A stretch of DNA of 64,000 bases from Neobacillus nitrireducens (GCF_030915405.1 NZ_CP133262.1:2790001-2854000), one strand, 5' to 3'. Counted from the first letter of the stretch, positions 27,231 to 37,256 are shown. Notes: generated by a model not told the origin, from the letters alone. Made by a program: numbers and translations.

Positions 27231-30200
27231 TTAGATTCTATTAATCACAAACTCGAATTCCATGTCTTTGTCAGCATGAATAAGATGTTCATCATGGACC
27301 GGTGCGCCCCAGCTGTCGTCTCCGCCAACGCCCATTTGCTTACCTGCTACCGTCACAACTGTGTAATGAACATTCGGAAGCTCAAATTGATGATTCGCAT
27401 TCTCTAGTTCAAACGCTGTATACGGTGAAAAATTGCACTCCAATGGTTCGGTCACAGCTGAAATTCTTAGCCCTTGTCCATCCTGGTTTGTCACACTTAC
27501 CCGGCGTACTCCCGTGCGGTTGCCTGACTCTTGCGGCATCACATATCCGCTCAAATTCTCTGATACGCTGTTGCTAAAGATACCAAGTTTGGCTCCCTGC
27601 GCACGGTCCGAGTAGTTTTCTTCAGGACCCATGGCGTACCATTCTAATTGATCATAATCTGCAGGCACCTTAAAGGATACGGCAAAAATCGGCATCTGCG
27701 GAAGATGATTTGCGCCATGGTACACCGATTTCACACGCACACTGCCATCGGCAAAAACCGTATAGCTTATTTTCACTACCACTTCTTCACTTATTGATAA
27801 TTTATACGTAAAGGCAACGGTCACCTGACCTTTGTCATTTTTAAGATCAATAGCAACACATCTTCTGGTGAGACTGGCTGCGTACCAAAGCCCTGAATGG
27901 AAGCCTTGTGAGTAGCCGCGATCATTATCTGTTGTCGCCCGCCAGAATAATGGTGCTGGCGGAAGAGCAATCATCTCATTCCCCGCGTAATTAAGCGAAA
28001 CAAGGCTTCCGGCCTGTTTCGAGAATAGGATCGTAAAGTCCCTGCCATGGACACCTATATTGACATCGCCTTCGACGACCCTTAAATCGTCCTGAACAGC
28101 GGCAGACTTCTCTTCCGCTTTTACCTGGAACACAAATTGTCCAAACGCTATTTCATAACCAGCATCAGCCCATAGTGTGTTCTCCTTTAAGATCAAGGAA
28201 GCCTGAATACAATACTCCCCAGAAGCACTCGTGACACCGGCAGGCAGCTTAAATTCTGCTCTTCCCTCGCTTAAAGGTCCAACATTTACCTCAAGCTTGT
28301 TTTGATACACTTCCTTGCCCTCAAGGTAAAGGACGTATTCCAAATCATAGTCCGTTAGATCAGAGAATAGGCTGTCATTGATAATGGATATACCGGTCTG
28401 ATCAGGGTTTAGCTTAAAGTTTTGATATAAATATTTAACTTCCTGCATCTTAGGTGAAAGTTCTCGATTAGAATAAACGATCCCATTTGTACTGAAGCCA
28501 TAATCGGTCGGCCGGTCATCAAAGTCACCGCCGGTCGCGAAAAATTCCTTCCCGTAGCGATCTTTTTTGATAAGCGACTGGTCTATATAATCCCAAATGA
28601 AACCACCTTGATACATGGGATACTTCTTCTCTAAATCTGTATATTTGTACATCCCGCCAAGTGAATTTCCCATAGCATGCATATATTCGCAGCTAATATA
28701 AGGCTTTTCCGGGTTTGCATTCAAATAGTCCTCAATATCAGCGGGCTTTGCATACATACGGCTTTCCATATCGCTCGTTTCATTATATTCACGAGCATGA
28801 AATACACCTTCGTAATGAACTAAGCGGCTTGGGTCCACTCTCTTAAAATATTTAGACACCTTAAGAATGACCTCACCTGCATAGGATTCATTCCCGCATG
28901 ACCAAATCAGGATGGATGGGTGATTTTTGTCCCGTTCAACCATGGAAACAGCCCTATCCATAACAATATTCTCCCACTCCGGTTTATTCCCGGGAATGTT
29001 CCAGGACGGCTCGACAGCCCCCATCTTTTGCCATGATCCGTGCGTTTCCAGGTTCATTTCATCGATTACGTAGACGCCATATTGATCGCACAGTTCGTAC
29101 CAATAACTTTGGTTCGGATAATGAGACGTCCGAACAGAGTTGATGTTATTTTGTTTCAGCGTTTTAATATCCCAAAGCATGTCTTCCTTTGTAATCGCAC
29201 GGCCCGTCCTGCAATTGAATTCATGACGATTCACACCCTTGAAGACGATCCGTTCCCCATTAAGATGCATGATTTTATTAATGAGTTCAAACCTTCTGAA
29301 GCCCACATTTTGCGGAACCACTTCTACTAAACTGCCTTTTTCGTTATACACTTGAATATAAAGCTTGTATAAATATGGACTTTCTGCGCTCCATAATTTT
29401 GGACATTCAACATCCATCGCTGCTGAGCATTCTCCGTCATTATTGCTAATCGTACCGGATGCTACCAAGTTGCCTTCTGTATCGTACAATTCTGATACAA
29501 TTTTTGAAGGAGACGCGTTATCATACAATAGCTTGAGGTCTACTTTAAGCGTGCCTTGCGTAAAGACATCATTCAATTCAGCACGAACGCACGTATCATA
29601 GACATGAATCTCTGGGACGGTATAGAGATAAACATCCCGGAAAATACCTGAAAAACGCCAGAAATCTTGATCTTCCAGCCAACCACCTGTGCTGCGCTGA
29701 TAAACTTCGACCGCTAGCTTGTTTTCACCTTCAGTAAGGAATGGAGTAAGGTTAAACTCAGCTGGCGTGAAGGAGTCCTCACTATAGCCGACAAACTCTC
29801 CGTTTAGCCACACATAAAACGCTGACTCTACACCCTGAAAGGAAATGTAGACAGGCTTATTTATCATGTTTTCAGGTACCGTAAACATCTTCACATAGCT
29901 GCCCACCGGATTATGGTCTTGTGGAATCTCAGGAGGACGAATCTCATTGAGGCCATCCCATGGGTACATCGTATTCACATATTGTGGTTTTCCGTAGCCT
30001 TGCAACTGGATATGCCCTGGTACAGTGATGTTTCCCCAGCCGGAACAATTAAAATCCTGCTCGTAAAAACGCTCCGGACGATTGTCAGGATTGACACTAT
30101 AGCTAAATTTCCAGTTTCCGTTTAAGTCATGGCGCATCGCCATTGGACCTGAGCTTTTTGCCTGCTCACGTGTTTCGTAGTACATGTGGTCTGAATGCGC

Positions 30201-30266
30201 TGGCAGTCGATTAACGGCAAACACATTCACATCGGTAAGCCAATCTATTTTTGGAATGGTTGTCAT
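27231..30266 (-). CDS. lacZ: Beta-galactosidase, glycoside hydrolase family 2 (LacZ type)
   Basis: A 1011-residue protein of normal LacZ length. Domains in order are a jelly-roll sugar-binding domain, an Ig-like domain, a TIM barrel, a second Ig-like domain and a C-terminal beta-galactosidase small-chain domain. The acid/base Glu is in ILIWSCGNESYAGE and the nucleophile Glu in YISCEYMHAMGNS. KGVNRHEFNCRTGRAI and NSVRTSHYPNQ are family signatures. There is no signal peptide, so it acts on imported beta-galactosides. Spacing of 40 nt after the permease gene indicates co-transcription with the importer. Confidence 0.95.
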   Translation of the reverse strand: MTTIPKIDWLTDVNVFAVNRLPAHSDHMYYETREQAKSSGPMAMRHDLNGNWKFSYSVNPDNRPERFYEQDFNCSGWGNITVPGHIQLQGYGKPQYVNTMYPWDGLNEIRPPEIPQDHNPVGSYVKMFTVPENMINKPVYISFQGVESAFYVWLNGEFVGYSEDSFTPAEFNLTPFLTEGENKLAVEVYQRSTGGWLEDQDFWRFSGIFRDVYLYTVPEIHVYDTCVRAELNDVFTQGTLKVDLKLLYDNASPSKIVSELYDTEGNLVASGTISNNDGECSAAMDVECPKLWSAESPYLYKLYIQVYNEKGSLVEVVPQNVGFRRFELINKIMHLNGERIVFKGVNRHEFNCRTGRAITKEDMLWDIKTLKQNNINSVRTSHYPNQSYWYELCDQYGVYVIDEMNLETHGSWQKMGAVEPSWNIPGNKPEWENIVMDRAVSMVERDKNHPSILIWSCGNESYAGEVILKVSKYFKRVDPSRLVHYEGVFHAREYNETSDMESRMYAKPADIEDYLNANPEKPYISCEYMHAMGNSLGGMYKYTDLEKKYPMYQGGFIWDYIDQSLIKKDRYGKEFFATGGDFDDRPTDYGFSTNGIVYSNRELSPKMQEVKYLYQNFKLNPDQTGISIINDSLFSDLTDYDLEYVLYLEGKEVYQNKLEVNVGPLSEGRAEFKLPAGVTSASGEYCIQASLILKENTLWADAGYEIAFGQFVFQVKAEEKSAAVQDDLRVVEGDVNIGVHGRDFTILFSKQAGSLVSLNYAGNEMIALPPAPLFWRATTDNDRGYSQGFHSGLWYAASLTRRCVAIDLKNDKGQVTVAFTYKLSISEEVVVKISYTVFADGSVRVKSVYHGANHLPQMPIFAVSFKVPADYDQLEWYAMGPEENYSDRAQGAKLGIFSNSVSENLSGYVMPQESGNRTGVRRVSVTNQDGQGLRISAVTEPLECNFSPYTAFELENANHQFELPNVHYTVVTVAGKQMGVGGDDSWGAPVHDEHLIHADKDMEFEFVINRI

Positions 30267-30306
30267 TTATGATCACTCTTTCTATTTACATTTTTCCAAA
30301 AACCAA

Positions 30307-31131
30307 TTATTTAACAGATCCCATCATACCAGCGACAAAATGCTTTTGCATAATGAAGAAGATGAGTGCTGCCGGTAAAGTCGCAATGACAATTGCTGTC
30401 ATGATCATTCCAAAGTCAGGAGAGTAACTTGAACCGAGATTCGAAATTAACAGTGGAATGGTCTGATTCTCTGGTGACTGTAACACAACCAACGGCCATA
30501 AATAACTGTTCCAGCTAGCCATGAAGGTAATGATGGCTGCTGCAGCGTACGTTGTCTTCATTGTTGGAAGATAAATCCGAAAGAAACATCCCAATTCGGA
30601 TAGTCCATCGATTCTTCCTGCCTCAAGGATTTCCTTCGGAAACATTTTGGTACTTTGTCTAAAGAAAAAGATTAGGTAGGCGGTTGTCACAGTCGGTAAT
30701 ATGACGGCTGCAATTGTATCAATCCCAATGAACGGTAAGGATTGTGAAATGGTCGCAAACATTCTAAAGAGCGGTACCATCAATGCAGCAAAAGGAATCA
30801 TCATGGAAACTAACAAAATGTTAAACACAAAATCCTTGGATTTACTTTTATAAATTTCAAATCCATATCCTGCTAAGGAAGCAATCAGCATAGCAAGGAT
30901 AGTTGTTATGACCGAGATTTTTGTTGAATTAATTAACGCAGGTACAAGATCCACCGTGTCCAGCAGATTGTGAAGGTTTTGCATAAAATGACTGCCAGGC
31001 AGCATCTTTCCTTGTGTTACATCGACAGATTTATTTGTCGAGCTCACAATCATCCATAGAAATGGAAACACAGAGACAATTGCTGCGATGATTAGGACGG
31101 TATAACTGAATGTGTTTTTTAGCTTATTCAT
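30307..31131 (-). CDS. CUT1 sugar ABC importer, permease 2 (MalG-like)
   Basis: A 274-residue permease with six membrane helices and the EAA loop that contacts the ATPase (EILEAGRIDGLSELGCFFRIYLP). It pairs with the MalF-like partner directly upstream. ATG at 31131 follows AGGTGATAATA and overlaps the end of the partner gene by eight bases; the longer frame to 31176 is unlikely. The neighbours lacZ and alpha-galactosidase indicate galacto-oligosaccharides as substrate. No ATPase gene is present, so a shared MsmX-type ATPase must serve it. Confidence 0.9.
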   Translation of the reverse strand: MNKLKNTFSYTVLIIAAIVSVFPFLWMIVSSTNKSVDVTQGKMLPGSHFMQNLHNLLDTVDLVPALINSTKISVITTILAMLIASLAGYGFEIYKSKSKDFVFNILLVSMMIPFAALMVPLFRMFATISQSLPFIGIDTIAAVILPTVTTAYLIFFFRQSTKMFPKEILEAGRIDGLSELGCFFRIYLPTMKTTYAAAAIITFMASWNSYLWPLVVLQSPENQTIPLLISNLGSSYSPDFGMIMTAIVIATLPAALIFFIMQKHFVAGMMGSVK

Positions 31132-32053
31132 TATTATCACCTGCCGCTTTAAACTGAATGATTGAGAAGATGACAATCATAATTACGATCGCGTATGAGA
31201 CAGTGGCTGCATACCCAAAGTCCGGAGTATATTTAAACGATAAATTATAGATATACTGAGAAATGGTCATGGTCGCATTACCGGGTCCACCCTTGGTAAT
31301 ATTCATAACCTCATCAAATAATTGCAGTGTACCAATCGTTGAAGTGATTGATGTAAACAGGATAATCGGTTTCAACATTGGGATGGTAATTTTGAAAAAT
31401 TGTTGAACTGGCGAAGCCCCATCTATTCTAGCTGCTTCATAGATTGATTCATCGACGTTTTGAAGAGCGGATAAATAGAAGATCATATTGTAGCCTGTCC
31501 ATCGCCAAGTAATCGCCACGATAATGGCAATTTTTGCCCAAAAGGGATCAGTGAGCCATTGAATCGGTCCTGAGATTAATGAAATTTTCATTAACATCAT
31601 ATTAATAATGCCATCCTGAGCAAACAAATATTTGAAGATGACGGAATAGGCAACAAGTGAGGTTACGCATGGTAAGAAGATGGCTGTTCGGAAAAAGCCC
31701 TTAAACTTTAGCGTTTTATTATTTAGTAGAACAGATAGAAATAAAGCCAGTAAAATCATAACCGGTACTTGAATGATTAGATAGATGACTGTATTTTTCA
31801 CTGTGGTAAGGAATGTTGGATCCTTAAATAAACGCGTATAATTATCGATTCCTGTAAAGGTTAGGTTCGCACCAACACCTGTTTGAAAGGATAAAATAAG
31901 AGCCTGAACCATTGGGTAGAAGTAAAACAAAAAGATCATTACGGCAGCGATAATTACAAAGGACCAGCCAATGACATTATTTTTCAACCGAGTTTTGCGA
32001 CCAGAATTTGTTTTTGGAAGGGCTTGAGTGTGGTCTTCTTTCGCTGTTATCAA
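31124..32053 (-). CDS. CUT1 sugar ABC importer, permease 1 (MalF-like)
   Basis: A 309-residue permease with a cytoplasmic N-terminal extension, about six membrane helices and the EAA loop SIYEAARIDGASPVQQFFKITIP. GGPGNATMTISQYIY is the usual MalF/LacF-type segment. It forms a heterodimer with the MalG-like protein encoded by the overlapping downstream gene. A 150-bp gap with a large stem-loop separates it from the binding-protein gene. Confidence 0.9.
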   Translation of the reverse strand: MITAKEDHTQALPKTNSGRKTRLKNNVIGWSFVIIAAVMIFLFYFYPMVQALILSFQTGVGANLTFTGIDNYTRLFKDPTFLTTVKNTVIYLIIQVPVMILLALFLSVLLNNKTLKFKGFFRTAIFLPCVTSLVAYSVIFKYLFAQDGIINMMLMKISLISGPIQWLTDPFWAKIAIIVAITWRWTGYNMIFYLSALQNVDESIYEAARIDGASPVQQFFKITIPMLKPIILFTSITSTIGTLQLFDEVMNITKGGPGNATMTISQYIYNLSFKYTPDFGYAATVSYAIVIMIVIFSIIQFKAAGDNNE

Positions 32054-32095
32054 TTATAGTCAACTCCTTACGTTGTAAGTTTAAGAAAAGAAAAC

Positions 32096-32166
32096 GCCTC
32101 AGAAAGTCGCCTGATACATCAGATAGCTCCAATACATGAATGGCAGAGCCGGCGAATTTCTAAGGC
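32096..32166 (-). promoter_or_regulatory. Long stem-loop between the binding-protein gene and permease genes
   Basis: On the minus strand GCCTTAGAAATTCGCC (32166-32151) pairs with GGCGACTTTCTGAGGC (32111-32096), with one mismatch and one G-U pair, across a 39-base loop. There is no T run after it. Such hairpins behind importer binding-protein genes usually stabilise the upstream mRNA and reduce expression of the permeases. Confidence 0.6.
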
Positions 32167-32206
32167 ATAATCTCTTTACAAAGATGTGTTATTTGCTACT
32201 TGTTGT

Positions 32207-33493
32207 TTATTTAATTTGTTCTTCTGCTTGCTTTTGAGCATCTTCTAATACTTTATCCAGATCTTTACCTTTAAGGTAATCTTGCATTGCCACAGCTAAA
32301 ATATCCTCTATTGCATAGGTGTGCATACCATAGTTGACTTGAGGAATTTTTTCTGTCCATGCCGCGAAGTCAGAAACCACTTTTTGACCTCCAAAGAAAT
32401 CGTCAGCAGCCATATAAGCTTCGCCTTCTGCAGCTGGCTTATAAGTACCAATAGCGCCCATTTCTTTATTCAAGGTTTGATAGAAATCAGCATTGGATCC
32501 AAATGTTTTGCCTAGGAAGTCCGCTGCCTTTTCTTTACCATCGATATTTAACACATACCAAGAGCTTCCGCCTAAGTTAGAAGCGTTTACAGAATTGGCG
32601 ATGCCTGATTGTTTTGGCATCGGAAGAACCGCCCATTTGCCAGCTTGTGAAGCTTCTGCCTTAATAGATGGAGTAATCCAGTTACCAGTTGGAACCGTTG
32701 CAACGTCGCCGCTGTTAAAGCCTGCTACGAATTGACCCCAGTCAGAAACAGGTTTCACTAAATCTGCATCTAAAATTGCTTTATAGGTTTGGAATGCATC
32801 CTTTAATGCTGCATTGCCTGCGATGTCAGGTGTAACGCCGTCGTTCTTTAAGTACCATGAACCGCTCGTTTGAATCATCATACGAATAAGGCCAAGGTCT
32901 TTTGGATCCTGTGTAAGCATTGATTTACCAGTTGCTTCTTTAACCTTTTTACCTACTTCAATATACTTATTCCAGTCCATGTTTTGTAAATCTGCCACTT
33001 TGTAGCCTGCTTTTTCTAAATAGTCCGTTCTAACGTATAGTCCCGTTACACCTGTATCGAATGGAAGACCGTAGTTTTTGCCATCCAAGCTGGTAGGTGC
33101 AATTTTATACTGAGCGAAATCAGCCGCTTTAAAAGAACTAGTTAATTCATGGAACATATCTGGATACGCTTTAAGGAAGCTTTGCGCCCGATAATCTTCA
33201 ATTAAAACAATATTCGGTAGTCCTTTGGTTGTCCCGGAACTTAAGCTCGTATTTAACTTTTGAATAATGTCATCTTGAGCATGTTCAATTATCTTAATGT
33301 TTACATCTGCATTTTCAGATTTATAAGCGTCTTTTGCTAAATTCATTGCTTTAATGTTGAAATTTGGATCCCATGCCCAAACCGTTATTTCATTTGTCTC
33401 TTTGCCTTTGTCGGAAGTCTCTTTATTTGATCCCGAAGAACAGGCAGTTAGCATCAATATACTAACTAGAAAGAGTGCTAGTACTTTTTTCAT
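32207..33493 (-). CDS. Extracellular sugar-binding lipoprotein (SBP_bac_1) for galactosides
   Basis: A 428-residue lipoprotein with signal and lipobox LTAC (Cys18). The SBP_bac_1 fold follows, with TVWAWDPNFNIKAMNLAKDAY near the start and PTGNWITPSIKAEASQAGKWAVLPMP in the middle. It presents oligosaccharides to the MalFG-like permeases encoded next. It is first in the importer-lacZ-alpha-galactosidase transcription unit and follows the YesNM two-component genes, which probably control it. GGGGGAAT lies five bases before the ATG. The exact sugar (lactose, raffinose-type or galactan oligosaccharide) cannot be told from sequence. Confidence 0.9.
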   Translation of the reverse strand: MKKVLALFLVSILMLTACSSGSNKETSDKGKETNEITVWAWDPNFNIKAMNLAKDAYKSENADVNIKIIEHAQDDIIQKLNTSLSSGTTKGLPNIVLIEDYRAQSFLKAYPDMFHELTSSFKAADFAQYKIAPTSLDGKNYGLPFDTGVTGLYVRTDYLEKAGYKVADLQNMDWNKYIEVGKKVKEATGKSMLTQDPKDLGLIRMMIQTSGSWYLKNDGVTPDIAGNAALKDAFQTYKAILDADLVKPVSDWGQFVAGFNSGDVATVPTGNWITPSIKAEASQAGKWAVLPMPKQSGIANSVNASNLGGSSWYVLNIDGKEKAADFLGKTFGSNADFYQTLNKEMGAIGTYKPAAEGEAYMAADDFFGGQKVVSDFAAWTEKIPQVNYGMHTYAIEDILAVAMQDYLKGKDLDKVLEDAQKQAEEQIK

Positions 33494-33516
33494 TGATATT
33501 CCCCCAACATTCTAGT

Positions 33517-33542
33517 TTTGTAAGCGTTATCCGACTTACAAA
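33517..33542. promoter_or_regulatory. Inverted repeat in the importer promoter region
   Basis: TTTGTAAG (33517-33524) and CTTACAAA (33535-33542) are perfect eight-base arms with a 10-base spacer, 24-49 bp before the binding-protein gene. It adjoins a TATATT-type -10 element on the minus strand. The half-site GTAAG is shared with the mglB operator-like palindrome. Confidence 0.5.
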
Positions 33543-33614
33543 TATAATGTTATCACCTGAAAGGACCGAATCGTTAGGACGATATTTTTAATGGTTGGTA
33601 ATATTTTTGTAACA

Positions 33615-33628
33615 TGAACACGCTTCCA
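33615..33628. promoter_or_regulatory. CcpA (cre)-like site upstream of the galactoside importer
   Basis: TGAACACGCTTCCA matches 12 of 14 positions of the cre consensus TGWAANCGNTNWCA. It lies about 125 bp before the binding-protein gene, between it and the kinase stop, where it could mediate glucose repression. Confidence 0.5.
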
Positions 33629-33668
33629 AATAATTAGTTTGGAATATTTTTAGATTCTATGACTATTT

Positions 33669-35432
33669 TTATATCGATGAAATCGGAAGTTCTACACGGA
33701 CTTTTGTTCCTTCGCCCACCTCGCTGGATATTGTCACCCCAAACGGTTCTCCGTAAATTAACTGGATCCGCTCATGAACATTCCGCACACCGATTCCAGA
33801 AAACATCTGTTGTTTTCGTTTTGTATTGGGTAGTTTATTTTCAGAAGAGATTTCCATTCCATCTCCATTATCAACTACTTCACAAATCAACGTACTCTCC
33901 TCCTGCCAGACAAGAACATTAATAAATCCACTCACCTTACGATTGAAGCCATGAAAGAATGAATTTTCCATAAAAGGCTGCAGGATTAGCTTTGGTACGT
34001 GATATCCCAAGCAATCTGGTGCTACGAAATAATTAACTTTTATCCGATTACCATATCGCTTCTGATTGATAAGGACATAATTTTTTAAATTATCCACCTC
34101 TTGGCTTATGGTATTCGTCTCACTAACATTGCCAATGGTATTCTGAAGCAAGGAGATCAACGCATTAATTGTGGCTTCGGTCTCTTCCTTTCCACCTTGC
34201 TGCACCATAAATTTTATTGAAGTTAATGTATTGTATAAAAAGTGAGGATTAATTTGCTGCTGCAATGCGGCCAATTCCGCATTGCGCTTTTGCTTTTGTG
34301 ATTCCACCAGTTGATCCACATACAGATGGAGCTCATCAAGCATGGAATTAAAGGCATTGCCAATTTTCATGGTTTCATAGGTGCCGGCCGAAGACACATA
34401 TTGGTGGAATTCATGTTTGGATGCATCTTCTATCTGCTTAACAAGACTCGATAACGAATTGGTCAATCTCCTTGTCGCTAGTAAGACAATAATGAGCGCC
34501 ACAAAAACGATCGCCATGGAGATAAGCACGATATCTTTTTTATCGATGAGGTCTCCGACTGCTTTTTGCTTGTCGATCATATTAAATAAGTACATGTCAA
34601 AGGAAGGTAGATATTCCATCGAGATAATTTGGTCCTTCCCCATAAAGTTCTCAATGATATAATGGTCTGTACTGTTTTCAATTTTATCCGCATAGCTAAG
34701 CAAGCCCTCTGGTTTTTTCCCAATGAGCTTGGACCGGTTGCTAGAAACAATGATCCCCTGCTTGTCGACGACAAACACATTATTACCAGGGCCAGTATAG
34801 CTTGTGAAGAACCTTCTAAATTCACTTTCCTCAAACGCAAAGTACATGGAACCATAAACCGTACCGTTGATCCGTTCCATTAGCACCTTTGATGCAACGA
34901 TAAACCGGCGATTGGTTCCATCCTTTCGCTTGTCCAATTGGTAAATTAGTTTCTTTGGCTCCTTAAACGTATTACTGGCTAGTATGCTTGTCCTTAACTC
35001 TTCGTCCGTAATTGGCCAGTAAGCACGGTTGGTTGCAAAGCTGAACCCATTTCTACCCATGACTAGAATACTTTCCTCATATGCATCCAAATTGGTTTCG
35101 ACATGCTTTAACTGCTGGCCCGTATTAAAATAGGCACTGAGCTTTTCTTTATTGCTGAATTGCTCATGTGTAAGAATATTTTTAATCGTATTGCTTTGAA
35201 GAAGATTATTGGATGCAAGGACGACCGAATAGTTAAAGGATTCGAAGCTTTCCTTGACCTGACTCATTACTTTGTAGTTCGTAATGCTAAACTTCTTTAT
35301 AAAAAATTGCTCGGACATCCGAATGGTTGTCCAAGTAATCGTTATCGAAACTGTGATAATCATCATAACCGTAATAAAAAACATAACGATAAACAATCCG
35401 TTATGTTTAAAACGCTCGGGAATAAATCTCAT
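33669..35432 (-). CDS. YesM-type sensor histidine kinase with Cache-like sensor domain
   Basis: A 587-residue kinase with membrane helices at about 14-37 and 302-322 enclosing a 260-residue extracellular double-Cache-like domain (FVVDKQGIIVSSNRSKLIG). HAMP, a HisKA_4 H-box (LQQQINPHFLYNTLTSIKF) and an ATPase domain (ILQPFMENSFFHGF, DNGDGME, FSGIGVRNVHERIQL) follow. It lies 13 nt after its response regulator and upstream of the importer. It probably senses extracellular galactosides directly, in contrast to the binding-protein-dependent kinase near mglBAC. Confidence 0.9.
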   Translation of the reverse strand: MRFIPERFKHNGLFIVMFFITVMMIITVSITITWTTIRMSEQFFIKKFSITNYKVMSQVKESFESFNYSVVLASNNLLQSNTIKNILTHEQFSNKEKLSAYFNTGQQLKHVETNLDAYEESILVMGRNGFSFATNRAYWPITDEELRTSILASNTFKEPKKLIYQLDKRKDGTNRRFIVASKVLMERINGTVYGSMYFAFEESEFRRFFTSYTGPGNNVFVVDKQGIIVSSNRSKLIGKKPEGLLSYADKIENSTDHYIIENFMGKDQIISMEYLPSFDMYLFNMIDKQKAVGDLIDKKDIVLISMAIVFVALIIVLLATRRLTNSLSSLVKQIEDASKHEFHQYVSSAGTYETMKIGNAFNSMLDELHLYVDQLVESQKQKRNAELAALQQQINPHFLYNTLTSIKFMVQQGGKEETEATINALISLLQNTIGNVSETNTISQEVDNLKNYVLINQKRYGNRIKVNYFVAPDCLGYHVPKLILQPFMENSFFHGFNRKVSGFINVLVWQEESTLICEVVDNGDGMEISSENKLPNTKRKQQMFSGIGVRNVHERIQLIYGEPFGVTISSEVGEGTKVRVELPISSI

Positions 35433-35445
35433 AATTCACCATCTC

Positions 35446-37005
35446 TTATCTTAGTTTTTGCTTCCTTTTGTATTGACTTGGAGACACTCCCTTTATTTTC
35501 TTGAAAACTTTACAGAAATAACTGTGGTCCGAATAACCAACCATTCCACTAATCTCAGAGATTGATTCTGTACCCTGTATAAGGAGTTTCGACGCCTCAT
35601 CAATCCGGATTCTATTAAGATATTCGATAAATCCTTCTTTATTATGCGTTGAAAAATAGCTGGAAAGGTATGAAGGATTAAAATGAAAATGTTTTGCTAC
35701 CCCAGTAAGGGTGAGCGGTTCAGCATAATGTTCTTCTATATAATTGATTAAATTTTTCATATTTACATCTTCAGGCTCGCTTTGCACCGCCTCAAATAGG
35801 CAATTTTTTGCTTCTTCGGTAAAGCGATTCATTAATTCAACGGTAGCCATTGCTGAAGACGCTTCATCAATCAGTTTAAAATAGGAATACTTAGCATTTT
35901 CCAAAGCTGTTACGTTATATTTCATATTACTAAGGAGAATCGTTATGTTAAAAATAATGTTGCCAAAGAAAGCTTTAAATTCAAAGACATCCATCGTATA
36001 ACAGGTCGACAACGCTGTAACATGGTCCTGTAAATATTGAAAAGCTGAGTCAAAGTGTTTGCGCTTTAATTCTTCTGTAAACCAATCTAAACTAAAATTT
36101 TCAGGTTTGGAAGGCAGATTAGGGAGATTCTGTTTCTTAAAGAATGATTGTTCGGGAAAATAAAAGCGATAAGCTAACAATTTTAGCAGACTTTCTTTGT
36201 AAACTGTCCCTAATCGAGAAAGGTCTGCAAACTCCTCCGTCATAGCCAGGCTAATTTCCGGAAATGACTGTACAAGTTGGTGCGCCAATTTAATGACCTG
36301 TGGTAGATTCTCCTCGTTTATATTAATTAAGTATCCAATAATACTATCTTCAACGTTTAATGGCTCAAGAACAGTTTGGCTTATGTTAAGTTGAATGGTC
36401 TCTTCGATTTTCATTTTAATACTTGTTTGAAATTCTGCGCTCTTACTAGATGGGTGGTTCCTTAGATCCGCTCCGATTAAACAATAATAACGATATGGAA
36501 AAGCCTGGGAGACTAACTCTGAATCATAATTTACTTCATATCCTGAAATGAGCTTCTCAATAATCTGCCCAATTGGAAGATTACGTTTTGATTTATTTTC
36601 CACTTTCTGAAACGAAGGGATTCTGCATGATGCCGTTTTTAAAGCTTTTAACAGCCCGTCTGCATTGAGCTTGGGCTTTAATATATAATCAACAACGCCA
36701 CTTTGGAAGGTGGATCGTACATAATCGAACTCTCCAAAACTGCTTAAGATAATAATTTCAATGTGAGGATATTTTTCCTTCACAATTCTCGTTAATTCTT
36801 CTCCATCCATTATTGGCATGACGATATCTGTAATGATGATATGTGGGTCCGTGGCTTCGATTAATTCCAGTGCTTCCCGACCATTCGAAGCTTCACCGAC
36901 AATCATAAACCCCTCTTGCTCCCAATTTATATAGTGCTTAATCCCTTGTCTGATTAACATTTCATCGTCTACAATAAGTGTTCGGCATAGTTCCCCGACT
37001 GTCAA
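35446..37005 (-). CDS. YesN-type response regulator (receiver plus AraC domain) for the galactoside importer
   Basis: A 519-residue regulator with a receiver (LIVDDEMLIRQGIKHYINW; phosphoacceptor Asp60 in ITDIVMPIMDG), a long linker and a C-terminal AraC double helix-turn-helix (PSYLSSYFSTHNKEGFIEYLNRIR; ISGMVGYSDHSYFCKVFKKIKG). The start is TTG at 37005, with GGAGGG six or seven bases upstream. The open frame to 37035 would place that ribosome site inside the gene. Likely target: the binding-protein operon just downstream. A TATAAT-like -10 lies about 50 bp upstream on the minus strand. Confidence 0.9.
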   Translation of the reverse strand: MTVGELCRTLIVDDEMLIRQGIKHYINWEQEGFMIVGEASNGREALELIEATDPHIIITDIVMPIMDGEELTRIVKEKYPHIEIIILSSFGEFDYVRSTFQSGVVDYILKPKLNADGLLKALKTASCRIPSFQKVENKSKRNLPIGQIIEKLISGYEVNYDSELVSQAFPYRYYCLIGADLRNHPSSKSAEFQTSIKMKIEETIQLNISQTVLEPLNVEDSIIGYLININEENLPQVIKLAHQLVQSFPEISLAMTEEFADLSRLGTVYKESLLKLLAYRFYFPEQSFFKKQNLPNLPSKPENFSLDWFTEELKRKHFDSAFQYLQDHVTALSTCYTMDVFEFKAFFGNIIFNITILLSNMKYNVTALENAKYSYFKLIDEASSAMATVELMNRFTEEAKNCLFEAVQSEPEDVNMKNLINYIEEHYAEPLTLTGVAKHFHFNPSYLSSYFSTHNKEGFIEYLNRIRIDEASKLLIQGTESISEISGMVGYSDHSYFCKVFKKIKGVSPSQYKRKQKLR

Positions 37006-37132
37006 CGCAATCCCTCCAGAAGATGACCTGTACAATTAGAAATTTCAATATTTTTATTATACTATAACAAATTCATTTATTATTTTTTAATGGCTGCCAA
37101 TATGTTGTACCTATCTCAACCATTCATGGTGT

Positions 37133-37194
37133 CAACATGGTGTCAGGCACCACACAAAGACATTTGTCCACGGCTGGTGCCTGACACCATGTTG
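37133..37194. repeat. Dispersed palindromic repeat, copy 6 (extended arms)
   Basis: The arms are extended to CAACATGGTGTCAGGCACC and GGTGCCTGACACCATGTTGG. The core is the alternative form ACAAAGACATTTGTCCAC. Nine bases, ATGGTGTCA, are also repeated just before the left arm. It lies between divergent genes and is one of the few copies away from a gene end. Confidence 0.9.
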
Positions 37195-37256
37195 GCGAAT
37201 TATATGAATAAATTCCCAGTAGGTTTGGATACTATTTTTAAGAAGGGGTGTGTATT

